From Apricaphanius iberus (Eukaryota; Chordata; Actinopteri; Cyprinodontiformes; Aphaniidae): 64,000 bases of DNA. The stretch spans positions 1,812,001 to 1,876,000 of the forward strand of contig JAPXFQ010001133.1 in the NCBI GenBank assembly GCA_028564705.1. The letters are read 5' to 3'. Under the pieces are notes generated by a model, which was not told the origin of the DNA, made no database searches, and was given only the letters and a program-made list of their open reading frames with translations. The position numbers and the translations under genes were made by a program. Below are positions 49,301-59,679 of the stretch, piece by piece; position 1 is the first letter of the stretch, and every line of letters begins with the position of its first letter.

Positions 49301-49718
49301 CAGTCCGCCTTCAGCTCAGACGCCTGAACATTCATATCCGTCAGCACAAATGGGCCATTTTCAATCTAATCCTGCAACACTATATTTAAACTGATGTTGG
49401 TCGATGGATGTAACATCCTGCCAAATGCTCCTTTGACGATTCACACGGTGAAATTCCTCATTGGCTCATCTCATTACATCCACGCCAATCTGCAATTAGA
49501 CGTTCCTCCTCCAGAGCCCTGGAGGATGTTTCGGCTTCATTCTCCTGTATTAAAGCAGCTTAAATTGATTTAAGCCGCTTGTCGCATGCAGAGAGAAATG
49601 ATTGTGGCTTCATGAAGCCGTAATGGGTTGGTGTTCAGAGAGCTGGCTACTCATGGGTCTGCAGAGATGAACTCCTGAGAGTTCTGGAGCGTTTCTGAAC
49701 GCTGAACAGACTTCTTAC

Positions 49719-49851
49719 CCGTTGAAGAGGTTGCAAGACTCGACGCAGGCGCGACCTCGCTTAAAGTAACGGCAGGAGAGGCACTGGTCGGGCCCCGGAC
49801 CCCAGCAGCCGTCGTCCGAACACATGCGATCGCACACCATCCGCTGCTGGG
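49719..49851 (-). CDS. erbb4: erbb4 exon (human exon 13 equivalent): domain IV
   Basis: This 133-nt coding exon has acceptor TTCTCCTCACAG and donor AACGG|GTAAGA. It encodes [40 protein letters not shown] and [16 protein letters not shown] is the hallmark opening of the second cysteine-rich region (domain IV) of the ErbB family. Eight cysteines fall at the family spacing. The bases CC complete a threonine codon begun by A in the previous exon. The final GG is completed by A of the next exon to give glycine (N-G-E). The exon is much more GC-rich than the flanking introns. Confidence 0.95.
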
Positions 49852-50399
49852 CTGTGAGGAGAAAGCACATTAACACGGGTCAGTTCATCCGTATTCCCAA
49901 CACCTCCGGCGTCAGGGAGAAACTTTGGCCCCCCTTTCTTCTTCCTCCCAGTTCATCAGACACGGTGTTCCCTCCATCCGGTGAGCGACAGAAGAAATTC
50001 CCAGGGGGCGCACAGACCCTCTGTCTACAGCAGAGCAGTCAATGACCTAATAAAGAGTGGCTGTATTAGCTCTAATCGATCAAACACACACCACACTCAT
50101 TACCTGGTCAAAGATCTCAACCACTCCAAGACTAAGTTTGGCCCAGGAAGCTAAAACTTGGACAGATTTCCATATTTTCTTGAGGATTTTTTCTAGATTT
50201 CCCTGTTTTGTTTATTTGTGAAGTTACAGACATTTAAGTACAGGGCATTGCTTTGTTTGGGTTTATTATTTGTTGTTCTCATCTAACAAATGATCCCACC
50301 GCCCTGATAAAGCTGGTGTTTGTGTTGAGTGCCTGAACAAAGATCAGTCCAGAACCCTGGGTCCAGTTTAACACCCAGAGGTTAAAAAGTACAGAAAAA

Positions 50400-51105
50400 G
50401 TAATGCCTCTGATCCCGATCCGATTTCAAGTCCTTATCCAATATTTTGTCTTTAATATTGAAATGTATAAAACTGAAATGTATTTTTAGCAAGTAACTTA
50501 ACTTTTAAAATATAAATTTCATTACAAAGCATTACTAGGGATGCACCGATGGTATTGGGTATCTGGGCCGATACCGTTCTTATGCAGCCGTATCGGCTAA
50601 AGTTCACCGATACCGTGAACCGATACTTAAAATGCAATAATTTCACAGAAAATATTTTTTTCACTTGTAATTTTTGTTTTGTGATCATTTTTTATCAATA
50701 TTTCATCTTTTTTTATCTGATCAGTTCAGTGTCTGCCTTTTTCTCTCTCCTGCTACAGGAGCTAAAGAGAAGTTTTTCTCTGTTTATTTGGGTTTATTGT
50801 GTGTAGATATTAGAAGGTGAGTTTCTATGCCTTTATTATATAGTTTAATGTGTGATTAAGCATATTTTTTGAAGTTGACTCATTTTAGAACTGTGTTCAA
50901 TCTACTATGCTGATTTGTGGTAATGGAAAGTCCTTGTTTGTGCCGCTACGGAGGTTTGGACTAATGCGCAATAACCGTCAAACGTAACTAAGAGGTACTT
51001 CAGTGAAAATCGACTTTTAAGGCTAGTATTGCCATTTGTTGATAACTGAAAAAAAAAGAAATTATCGGCCAGATCCAATCTTGAGATCGGGACATCCTTA
51101 TTAAA
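50400..51105. mobile_element. decayed hAT-type element, family C copy 1, with nested element start
   Basis: Shares long collinear similarity with 60.27-61.09 kb, including TTTATGCCTTTATTATATAG-like and ...TATGCT.ATTTGTGGTAAT words. The right end is GATCGGGACATCC. A second hAT-like terminus, TAGGGATGCACCGATGGTAT, starts inside at 50536, so a later insertion is partly retained. Confidence 0.5.
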
Positions 51106-51415
51106 CCGATCTCCAACTCCTAGAGGAGAAAATATTTAGCTGAGATATACATGAACTGTTGGAGGCCTGAGAAATAACGTAACCCAGCGCAGGGCTTTAG
51201 TGTCACAAACAAGCTGATACAGGTGATTTCACAGCCAAGATGGACGAATCAACAACGGTACTGTCGCCGTGGAAACGGGCAGGTCACTTTATATACGTGA
51301 GGAACTGAAAAAACGAAGTTTCCACTTAATCATACCCAGTATATCTTTCCATTCGATTCGTTAAAAAGACAGCACGTCAGTTTTTAATGATTAAACCTGA
51401 AGTTCCAAAGTTTTA

Positions 51416-51500
51416 ATAGACCTTCTTCCGCTTGGTGTTCCACAGGGCTGGGTTCTTAGCTGTTTCTTTTTCCAATACTTTCACATTTGCATTTGGTCAT
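51416..51500 (+). pseudogene. tiny reverse-transcriptase-like fragment
   Basis: A short stretch reads L-P-L-G-V-P-Q-G-W-V-L in frame, matching the GVPQGSVL motif of non-LTR reverse transcriptases. Nothing else of an element is visible. Confidence 0.25.
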
Positions 51501-52644
51501 TTATTCCTTCTTATAACACTATTTCTTGTTAAAATAAGGAAAGTCTGTTGATTTCCCAGTATGTGTAATGGGCATGCATTTGTGGTTCAATCAGTGTAGC
51601 TGATGTCAAGATGAGATTCGGCTACCAGTGGCGATCCTGCAGCTGAACTTTATCTTCTAAGCTTTATCCTCTTGAGCCAAGACTTTAATTTAAATTTGGT
51701 ACATTAGTTAAAAGAAAAATGGTGGCTCAGGCGGTGGAGCAGGCGCACCATGTGGTGCTGGTACACTCGCAGAAAATAATTGCCACGCCAAAATTTTCAG
51801 CAAAAACGTCCCACTTCTTAGTTTTATACAAAGAAAAATCATTTTTACATATTTAACTTACTCTGAATTTCATGTGACACCAAGGCCTACTTCTCTTAGC
51901 CACCCTGTAAAATGGTTATGTTGTGAAAACATGTTCATCCATGGTAGATATGTGCTCATTCTAATGAGTCGGGAGAAAGAACAAGAAAGTACACATATCC
52001 TCACTACAGTCAGACTAACAGCGTTTAGAGAAACTCCCAGAAACAGTTTATGAAAGTTCAGTCTGTTACCATCTTTCCTGTTTTTCATCCTAATCAGGGG
52101 GGTTTAAATATGAGATTAAAATGTTCATTTAAAAATGTCAGAAATTCTCCCTCATACCCGTGGTACATATTGATAGAGTGTAAAACAAACTGTTGCTCAT
52201 GACCTGCTCTTATCTAACTCCTTTAATAACCTCTGAGTGAACGTTAATTGGCCGCCGAGTTTCTGAGAGAAGTTCATTATAGTAGGTGTTTATCAGGGAA
52301 TGCTTTAAACAAGTTTAAGAAACCAATTGGATTATAATTTTCTTCAGGTCTAATAAAGCAAGGAGCAGCTGCCTTCAGCTTCACTCCCAAAGAAAATTGC
52401 TTTTTATGTTGCAGATCTGAATTTCTTTGACTAACTGCGGTATTTACAAAACCAGTTCACTTAAACCCTTTCTACCAATATAGATGGCGTCTTCAGAGGA
52501 AGATTCCCCCTGCAACTGTCAGTGAAGCAGATGTCTACTAGTAGAGCCAGAATGTACGCTGTCTCTTTAAATGCCCCTTTAGTCTGGAAATGATTCAAAT
52601 TTCTGTTTTAATCAACCTTAACCAGTCACAGCACAGCTTCACCC

Positions 52645-52765
52645 ATCTAGTTTGGGTCGCTTACGTCACAGGAGTTCCTCTTGGCTCTGTGCTAGGACCA
52701 ATACCTGTTTTACAACTAGGTAATAATATTTGGCTATTGAAGCACGGACTGAAACTCAGCATTAT
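52645..52765 (+). pseudogene. reverse-transcriptase-like fragment
   Basis: Reads YVTGVPLGSVLGPIP, then NNIWLLKHGLK, resembling the GVPQGSVLGPxLF motif and the following ..HGxxFHxYADD approach of LINE-2-like reverse transcriptases, with an internal deletion removing the catalytic box. It sits 46 bp before a hAT MITE. Confidence 0.4.
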
Positions 52766-52810
52766 GTCTCGAAGAAACAAAGTGAAAAGACTAATAGTTT
52801 CAGTCAGAAC

Positions 52811-53192
52811 TAGGGATGAGTACTGTTAAAAATCTGCCGATATATACATGGGGTATGATACAATATATTGGTATATATCGCGATACTATGAGTAAGTCTG
52901 TGTTTTGTGATTTTTAAAACAGAATGTAACTGTGGAAAAACTGTCACTGCATTCTAAACACATTTACGTGTTTCATAAATCAAACATCCACTTTTATTAG
53001 GTGAAAGCAACCACCAACTAGTGGTCATACTTTTCATTTTAGTACAAAAATCAATGTCATCATCAATGGGTCCATTCAAATTCTAAAAAAAGAATAAAAA
53101 TTAATATCGCTACATTGCTTTTGAATATCGATACAATATCGAGACAAAAATATTGTGATATATTGGTATATAGATATTTTCTTACATCTCTA
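52811..53192. mobile_element. hAT MITE, family A copy 2
   Basis: Starts TAGGGATGAG and ends ACATCTCTA, flanked by a perfect 8-bp duplication GTCAGAAC on both sides. At 382 bp it is a shorter relative of the element at 15296-15850. The perfect duplication suggests the younger insertion of the two. Confidence 0.85.
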
Positions 53193-53892
53193 GTCAGAAC
53201 AATGAGTGCTAAAGCTTTAGATGATTATGAATTTTCTCTTCCTTAGTGATTTATTAATACCACCCAGTAGTTTGCCTGACCTCCATCACTTATCAAAAAG
53301 TAACAGCTGACGTCTTTCTATTAGCAGAGTTAGCTTTCCTTTCTCAACGAACGCTTCATTCGCCTCGCCACCATTTGCAGAACTTTCCTATGATGTCGCA
53401 GGATTCTGACCATCTACCATCAGTCTTTGCCTAACTGTAGAGAAAAAAACCCATAACTATTTATGTCTGATTAGGAATATTTGAAGGTGCAGGTATATCC
53501 TGCAGATTGATTTGCACTGATGACGAACCCCATTTAACCCTTCTGCAGCTCACTGAGGACATATGCAACAAAACAACAAACCTTTTTTTTTGCAAAAAAA
53601 AAAAGTATGAAAAAATATTAACAGTAACTCAAAATATACAGTATTTTTCCTCCTCTTTATATTTGACAGCCTGACGTCAATGTACGTGTAAATTGGAGAG
53701 GTGTGCGCTTCTCTCCAGTTGGTGGTGCCACATATTTTAGTTTCTTTTGGCCTTATAGGACATTTTCAGTATTTTTATCCGACTTTTATGGGAGAAAACC
53801 TTGTATTCATCTCTGATGATGACATTTAGACATTATTTCGTTGTCATTATTATAGATTTAAAGTACACAGTGGTAAACCAGATGCTACTCAC

Positions 53893-54092
53893 TGCATTCC
53901 TTGGGGTCTCGGTTGTTGCGGATGAGGACTTTCTGGCTGGAGGTCCTGAAAAGCGCTGTCCAGTTGACTGTGTTGTAGAAGCAGAGGCGGGTGTTGTTCA
54001 GGATGTAGACGTTTCCGGCGCTGATCTCGTTTAGGGACTGGAAGTGGAGGGAGGAGATCCAGCGCTGCTTCAGGATCAGCAGGGAAATGCCG
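53893..54092 (-). CDS. erbb4: erbb4 exon (human exon 12 equivalent): end of domain III, start of domain IV
   Basis: This coding exon encodes [60 protein letters not shown] and RDPKEC. It closes ligand-binding domain III and leads into cysteine-rich domain IV. Two sequons (NNT, NWT) are visible. The start at 54092 uses a GGGAG|C acceptor and gives 200 nt, the length of the matching EGFR exon, and the expected junction Y-S-G-(I/L)-S-L-L. A second acceptor, CTGCAG|C, lies 6 nt upstream (exon start 54098) and would add Ser-Gly in frame. By consensus strength the upstream one looks better; by homology the downstream one does. The donor is TGCA|GTGAGT. Both choices keep the frame. Confidence 0.93.
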
Positions 54093-54098
54093 CTCCCG

Positions 54099-55326
54099 CT
54101 GCAGGAAAGAGAGAACGTTTCAAAGGAAAGCTTAAACAGTTATTTGGATTAAGGATACAGAAAACAACCAAATGGAAGAAGAAATGTGAGGATAAGGAAC
54201 CAGCAGTGAGAAGAGAAGCTTTGGATATCTCCAGGACTGGTACTCAGAGCACCAGAACGGACCTATTTTAGCAGGATTATCTCTCGGATGAACTTTAGGA
54301 ACAGATAATAAAAACGGAGCATACAGCCTCACAAAGTCGGACAGAAACGGTAGAGCAAGGGCGTGAAGACATTTGTCTTAGATGACAAAAACTAAACTTG
54401 ACAGTTGAGTTAACCTGAGCATCGAATCCAGCCTGACCCCCAGATCAGTAGCCTGGGGAGCCACAAATGGACTGAGGGAATCAAGGGGAGGATGAAACCT
54501 TAAAGTGCTCACTAGGCATGAATAACTAGAACTCTGTCTTGTTTTGGTTAAAAAATAAAAGGTTCAGAGCCAACCAGGCCTTGATTCCTTTAACAAACTC
54601 AAGTAGATGGCTAGCAGAGAAGGCATTTTGCTGCTTCAAAACATACATTTGATTATTGTCGGCATAGAAGTGGAAGGGATTATTAAGCTTTCTCACGATG
54701 AAGCCAATGAGAAGAAGTTATATGGAGGAAAACAAGTGGTGCCAGGATCGAGCCCTGAGGTACTCCACACGTGAGAGAAGCTGGAGAAAACTCCAATATT
54801 TCTAAGACTTGCTCATCTGTCTTTGATCTATCTATCTGTATTTTAAATATATTATATAATAATTCATTTTAAGCAGAAGAAAGTCAATTCTTTCATATAA
54901 TACTGATACATTCAATAGGAAATGAGTAAATATATCTTAGAACAAGGTAAAAAAGTACTTCCACTGATAATTTATGGCGTTTACTAAATATTTATTTGAA
55001 CTAAAAAATGTAACAATAATCTAAACCGACAGAAGATTATATCAGAAAACCAAAGCTTGTATGGAAACTGATGGTCTCCTTTAATAAACTGTAAGTTTTT
55101 GTTTTTGTCTGATGTATTTTTTATCAAAATATGTTTGTTAAGTAGGAGTAGCGATACTTCATAATCATATTACTCAAGTAAAAGTAAAAAGTAAGACATA
55201 GCCATAATATTCCTAAAAGTACATTTTGCTCTGCAGAACTAATCAACAAGCAGACGTGTTCTTACCATTATTCCCTCCCCTTTTAGAGCGTGTTTTACAT
55301 TTCCAAGTACATGTTTTGAATCATAC
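54099..55326 (-). other. erbb4: erbb4 intron between exons 11 and 12
   Basis: Contains a decayed LINE reverse-transcriptase fragment (about 54.42-54.79 kb). The remainder is AT-rich. The intron's last six bases become exon if the upstream acceptor is not used. Confidence 0.8.
54420..54790 (-). pseudogene. decayed LINE reverse-transcriptase fragment
   Basis: The reverse complement reads, with frameshifts and changes, TCGVPQGSILAP, then FHFYADNNQMYV (decayed YADD box), then GIKAWLALN and LFFNQNKTE. This is the order and spacing of the LINE-2-like reverse transcriptase but a different, older lineage than the copies at 2.2 and 43.3 kb. It lies next to exon 12. Confidence 0.7.
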
Positions 55327-55417
55327 CTATACAGAGATCTTCCTCCGATGGTTGCCAGGTTGGAGAAAACGCTCAGATCCGTCATGTTTTCGGGCCAAGA
55401 CTGGATGTTCAGGAACC
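55327..55417 (-). CDS. erbb4: erbb4 exon (human exon 11 equivalent): domain III
   Basis: This 91-nt coding exon has acceptor TGTTTCCAG and donor TATAG|GTATGA. It encodes [20 protein letters not shown] then ATIGGRSLY. FLxIQSWPxNMTDxSVFSNL is a signature of the ligand-binding domain III of ErbB4 and EGFR. NMT is a glycosylation sequon. The final AG of the exon joins a C from the next exon to make serine, whichever of the two next-exon acceptors is used. Confidence 0.95.
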
Positions 55418-55876
55418 CTGGAAACACATCAGTTGAAGGCGGTTTAGCATGTGATCCAACCTAAACAAGCTGGAGCAGTTTGTAGCTGTTTTTGTTCATA
55501 AAAGGTTCACAAAGTTGCATGAATTTAATACTTTGTCTGGTTTCACTTGCCGTTAATGACAGATTATATCCAATCAGCCTCTATGGGAATGACATTAACA
55601 GGGACAGAGCAGGAAATGGTGGGGGACAGAGTAACCATTGCTCTTTTTTACTGCCGGTGTTTTCTTAATGAAAATGCTGTTTCGCTCCATTAGCCGTCTG
55701 GCTCAACTGCAAGTCGCAGTTTAATATGAAGAAAAAGGGTTTGTACACAAGGTTTTGCTTGTCCCTCTAGGCCTGTAAACGCTGATGCATACAGTCAGTT
55801 TAAGCAGCATGCAAAGCTTGTTCACACACAAACAGGACGGGGGGACTGTTTTCTACAGTTAGAGACGATGTTTCAC
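55418..55876 (-). other. erbb4: erbb4 intron between exons 10 and 11
   Basis: A 459-nt intron. No repeat or gene was recognised. Confidence 0.85.
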
Positions 55877-55950
55877 CTGTGATCTCCTTGACAGTGCGGA
55901 AGACTTCGAGGCGCTCCGGGTCCAAAGGTCCGATGCCGTGGTACATGTCC
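55877..55950 (-). CDS. erbb4: erbb4 exon (human exon 10 equivalent): domain III
   Basis: This is a short 74-nt coding exon, acceptor GTTGCATCAG, donor ATCACAG|GTGAAA. It reads DMYHGIGPLDPERLEVFRTV then KEIT. The LDPERLxVFRTVxEITG stretch is the conserved core of the second L domain. The part before it (DMYHGIG) is more divergent from human ErbB4. Phases fit on both sides: a first base completes glycine from the previous exon, and a final G joins GG of the next exon to give glycine. Confidence 0.94.
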
Positions 55951-56974
55951 CTGATGCAACACACAGCAGTCAGTTCAGAGTTACACAACTCAAGATGACA
56001 GTTTCAGTATTTCCTCCACCACTGAGTTCTGGCCACACATCTGTACCTTGGGCTCATCCGTACCAGAAAGGCCAGCACTAACTACGGTACCACACACACC
56101 TGCTGGTAACCCTGTTTGTCTTAATCCATTCATCTGTTCTCTCCAGCTTCTGGTTATAGAAATGCTGGTACCGTCCCAAGGTTCCCTCACAAGTTTTGGC
56201 TCTGGATTGTGGTTCTGCTCCAAGGCAAACACCAAAGTACGCCCTAAGGTTCCTTAGTGTGTACGACTGTCTTTAGCTATACATTTAAACAGCTGTTTTT
56301 ACAAAGTTGTCCCAGTTAATCAAACATTCTGGATCTTCCTTTCTATCCCACAAACCCATTTCAGTCCAGCTGAGGTGTGGACTTTGACTAGGCCGTTGCT
56401 TTAACCCCTTCTGCTATAGATTTGCAACCATATTGAGGATCGTTGGCCTGTTGAACTTTTGAGTCAAGAACACTACAGCCTCCTGGTTGACCCAATGACT
56501 GCAAAACGGACAAGTCCTCTAGCTGCAAAACAAGCCCAAAGGATCACTCCTTCACCACCGTAGTTGATACTAATTATGCTTGGTTTTCTTGAATCGTGAT
56601 TTTTGGTCAAGTGTTCCTACTTTTGGTCACTTCTGTTCAAAGAAAGGTCTCAGCTGCAGAAAAGCTGCTGTCTGCTTCTACGCTGCCAAACAAATTCAAC
56701 CAACTCAACCTTTTCCTAGTTGTACATGAACAGAACATGAAGGCTGAACTTGCTAGTCTGAGACGGAGCTGTTGGGCAATGTACGGTCTGACCTTGAGGT
56801 GAATTTGCTGGCGCTGCCACTACAGCGAGAATCCATGCTTACCCTAAAGGTTCCCCACTCCAAAATAATCTCTAAAATCATCTTTAGTTTAACTTGATGT
56901 GGTCTAAATCAAACTCAAGGGTCGTTATAGCAACTGAGCAACTGAAGACATAAAAAATGGGATTCATTGCTTAC
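55951..56974 (-). other. erbb4: erbb4 intron between exons 9 and 10
   Basis: Contains a degenerate repeat stretch near 56.3-56.6 kb. Otherwise nothing was recognised. Confidence 0.8.
56330..56600. mobile_element. decayed repeat sharing GGACTTTGACTAG with 63.51 kb
   Basis: Contains TGTGGACTTTGACTAGGCCG and text resembling degraded Tc1-like sequence. The word GGACTTTGACTAG recurs at 63506-63518. No ends or frame. Confidence 0.3.
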
Positions 56975-57101
56975 CCTTTAATGCCAGTGATGAGGAAGAC
57001 GAGATTGCCGTTGATTTTGGTGCAGTTCACGAACTTATCTATATTGCTGGCGTCCACGGTCTGAGCCGTCTGCAGGCTGCCGGTTCCGATGCCGTCACAC
57101 A
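56975..57101 (-). CDS. erbb4: erbb4 exon (human exon 9 equivalent): start of domain III
   Basis: This 127-nt coding exon has acceptor GCTTTGTCAG and donor AAAGG|GTAAGC. It encodes [20 protein letters not shown], then [20 protein letters not shown] and KG. This opens the second leucine-rich ligand-binding lobe (domain III, Receptor L domain). Known ErbB4 markers are CDGIGTGS, the V-D-x-S-N-I-D-K-F stretch and [11 protein letters not shown] is an N-glycosylation sequon. Its length equals that of the corresponding EGFR exon. It starts with the last two bases of a valine codon and ends with GG of a glycine codon completed by the next exon. Confidence 0.95.
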
Positions 57102-59019
57102 CTGACAAAGCAAGCACACCGTCACACATCAATCCAGATAACGTCCGCCTCGGTATGAAGAAGTGAGCTGTGTGTCTGAGGTGTCCTTGCACGGTGTCTG
57201 AGGAGCGATTAGAAACCCCATTTTTTCCCCGACTGCTTGCAGTGTTTTTCACTCACGTTCATCAAAATCAAGCCCTTTGGTGCGCAGGCAAGGCCACTGC
57301 CCTTCTCCGTGTATTTGAATTCTTTTGATGAAAGCATGGGCCGATCTACATCCATTCGCTCTCTATAATGAATTCATTACATCTGCATTAATTACACTCG
57401 CAGCCAAGCGCGAGCCAAGTGTTTCTGACACAGGCGAGAAGGGAGGAATGATGAATATGGCTGGCATTAAGTGCTGTAACCACTTTTTGATAGTGATTTA
57501 TGCCGGCCAATTCCATATCTGAAATGCTAATTTGTTATCATTTCCCACAGTTCCTTGGGCTATCCCTCGTTAACCCGTCCCTGTGACGTGACGATGTAAT
57601 CAGGAGATTAGCCAATGGGCGGACGGCACAGCCGACACGAGGAGCCTGAAGGTAAACATTATTGGCTTCCCGTCTGAAGGGAAAGGGCAGATCAGTTACC
57701 TTTGTGAGGACGATATGATGAAGAGGATAATCTCCTGCATTGAGCTAAAGCCGTTTAAATCCACATCAAGCATTGTGGGCTTTTCGTTAACGCTCCCGTA
57801 GCAAAACGACCTGTAATCACTGAGCAGGTAGGCATTACTTATTAGGAGGCTATTTTCTGGTAATTAACATGCCGACTGATGTTGAGATCAAACAGGTGAC
57901 CTTCATTTACAGTGGGGCAAAAAAGTATTTAGTCAGCCACCAATTGTGCAAATTCTCCCACTTAAACATTGAGAGAGGCCTGTAATTTATATTTTAGGCA
58001 TAACTCAGCTATGAGAGACAAAAATACAGAAAATCACATTTTTAAAGAACTTATTTGCAAATTATGGTGGAAAATAACTATTTGGTCACCTACAAAAGTT
58101 CATCTCAATACTATATTATATTCCTTTGATGTCAACGAAAGAGGTCAAAGGTCTTCAGCAGGTTTCCACCCACTGTTGCTGGTATTTCTGCCCATTCCTC
58201 CATGCAGATCTCCTCTACAGCAGTGATGTTTTGGGGTCTGGACATGTCCTGGCTTAAACAGGGGGACACGTCTGCTGCTGCAGGCGGTGTAGTGTGTTAC
58301 TGATGGTAGCCTTAGTTACTTTGGTCCCAGCTCTCTGCAGGTCATTCACTAGGTCCCCCAGGTGGTTCTGGGATTGTTGCTCACCGTTCTTGGGCTTATT
58401 TTGACCCCACAGGGTGAGATCTTGGTGGAGCCCCAGATGGAGGGAGATTATCAGCCGTCTTGGATGTCTTCCATTTTCTAATAATTGGTTTCTTCACACC
58501 AAGCTGCTTACCTATTGCAGATTCAGTCTTCCCAGTCTGGTGCAGCTCTACAATCTGGTTCCTGGTGTCCTTTAACAGCTCTTTGGTCTATAGTGGAGTT
58601 TGGAGTGGGACTGGTTGAGGTTGTGGACAGGTGTGTTTATACTGGTAACCAGTTCAAACAGGAACCATTATTACAGGTAATGAATGGAGGACAGAGGAGC
58701 CTCTTATAGAAGGAGTTACAGAAATCTGGCTTGTTTGGAGGTGATAAATACATATTTTCCAGCATAAATTGCAAATAAATTGTTTAAAATCCTCATTTTG
58801 TCTCTCATAGTTGATGTTTACCTATAATGAAAATTACAGGCCCTTTCTCATCGTTTTAAGTGGGACAACTTGAACAATTGGTCGCTGACTAAATACATTC
58901 CGCGGTCTGAACGGCTCTAAAAAGAGAAACGATGTTGGACATGAATAGTTTTGGACCACCTATAGACATTGACCCTGGGACTGGATCTAGCCAACATTAC
59001 TATCAACCACATGATTCAC
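57102..59019 (-). other. erbb4: erbb4 intron between exons 8 and 9
   Basis: The intron holds a Tc1-like element (57.91-58.90 kb). The 57.36-57.66 kb stretch is mixed-composition, TAAT-rich DNA with no recognised repeat. Confidence 0.8.
57910..58903 (-). mobile_element. Tc1-like transposon, internally deleted
   Basis: The left end CAGTGGGGCAAAAAAGTATT, followed by TAGTCAGCCACCAATTGTGC, and a degenerate mirror image at the right (TTGGTCGCTGACTAAATACA) are ends of a widespread fish Tc1-like family. The minus strand keeps the transposase N-terminal region (for example TESAIGKQLG near 58.5 kb) but the catalytic middle is missing. A junction near 58.25 kb joins distant parts. About 1 kb remains. 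Confidence 0.8.
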
Positions 59020-59133
59020 CCTTTGGGCAGATGTCGGTGCACGGGATGCACATTTTGATCCGGTTCTCCTCCACCTCCATCTTGTTGCTTGGACACGCTC
59101 GGACACAGGAGCTGTGGTCCACCACAAAGTTAT
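59020..59133 (-). CDS. erbb4: erbb4 exon (human exon 8 equivalent): end of domain II
   Basis: This is a 114-nt coding exon with acceptor GTCTGGCAG and donor AAAGG|GTGAAT. Completing the split histidine codon, it reads [20 protein letters not shown], then [17 protein letters not shown]. This is the last cysteine-rich module of domain II. The [15 protein letters not shown] pattern is the ErbB4 form; EGFR has a different sequence between the same cysteines. The exon lies 404 nt downstream of the preceding one in transcript direction, the shortest intron in the window. The last base G joins TG of the next exon to make valine, where human ErbB4 has alanine, a conservative difference. Confidence 0.95.
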
Positions 59134-59537
59134 CTGCCAGACACAAAGGAAAAGAAATGTTACGTTCCTCATAAAGCTGCAGCGTGATGGTAAAAGGGAT
59201 GAGGGACGATAACTCTCATTTGATCATCAGAGGATTCTGAATATACAATGTTTTGGAGTCGCTCGACTTCTAATTCAGGCTCGGCTAATTGCTCCGTAGT
59301 CATGAAGGAAAGACTTACGGTTTGCCTTCTCATTGACATAACTACGAGCAGATGGTGTAGCGACTTAGCTAACTGAGACATACCATTTGTTTATGCACTT
59401 ATCTTATCTAAGCTACTTATCTTGCTTTGAAACAACTATCTGGGGCCTAATTTCAGCCCAGATCAGACACTACAGGAAGGCTTAATTAGCACCTTTATGA
59501 GTACCAAAAGCAAACAGCTGGTCCTGTTTAGACTTAC
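59134..59537 (-). other. erbb4: erbb4 intron between exons 7 and 8
   Basis: A 404-nt intron with GT and AG ends. Nothing else was recognised in it. Confidence 0.85.
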
Positions 59538-59679
59538 GGGGGCATTTCTTGACGCAGAAAGCGCCGTAGGTGTACTTGGCTCTGGGGTTGGGCTCCAGCT
59601 GGAAGGAGGTGGGGTTGTACACGAACGGCTGAGGACACTGGGTGACGCAGGCGCCGCTGTTGTTGAAATTAGTGCAAGC
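59538..59679 (-). CDS. erbb4: erbb4 exon (human exon 7 equivalent): domain II dimerisation arm
   Basis: This is an internal coding exon of the ErbB4 receptor, 142 nt, starting in phase 0 and ending after one base of a codon. The acceptor is TTTTTTTGCAG and the donor CCCCC|GTAAGT. It encodes [20 protein letters not shown] followed by YNPTSFQLE and [13 protein letters not shown]. This is the cysteine-rich furin-like region of extracellular domain II. The YNPTxxQ...KYxxG stretch is the dimerisation arm that in ErbB receptors inserts into the partner molecule after ligand binding. Four cysteines are visible at family spacing. The sequence is closer to ErbB4 ([14 protein letters not shown]) than to EGFR or ErbB3. 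The split codon joins to the next exon as C+AT, giving histidine (CPHNFVVD). Whether this is the erbb4a or erbb4b copy of a fish cannot be decided here. Confidence 0.95.

Larger units (their letters stand above)
40814..49718 (-). other. erbb4: erbb4 intron between exons 13 and 14
   Basis: An 8.9-kb intron. It holds a C23 run (41.38 kb), a possible hAT end (43.06 kb), a LINE-2-like 3' half (43.30-44.61 kb), and its isolated 3' tail (46.23-46.32 kb). T-rich repeats with the recurring words TTTTAGTTT and TCAGTTTCAGTT lie at 46.1-46.2 and 46.66-46.88 kb. The 42.20-42.45 and 49.33-49.64 kb stretches are higher-complexity DNA without a recognised repeat. Confidence 0.75.
49852..53892 (-). other. 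erbb4: erbb4 intron between exons 12 and 13
   Basis: Carries two hAT-type elements (50.40-51.10 and 52.81-53.19 kb) and two tiny reverse-transcriptase-like fragments (51.42 and 52.65 kb). Homopolymer A/T runs occur near 53.58 kb. Confidence 0.8.
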
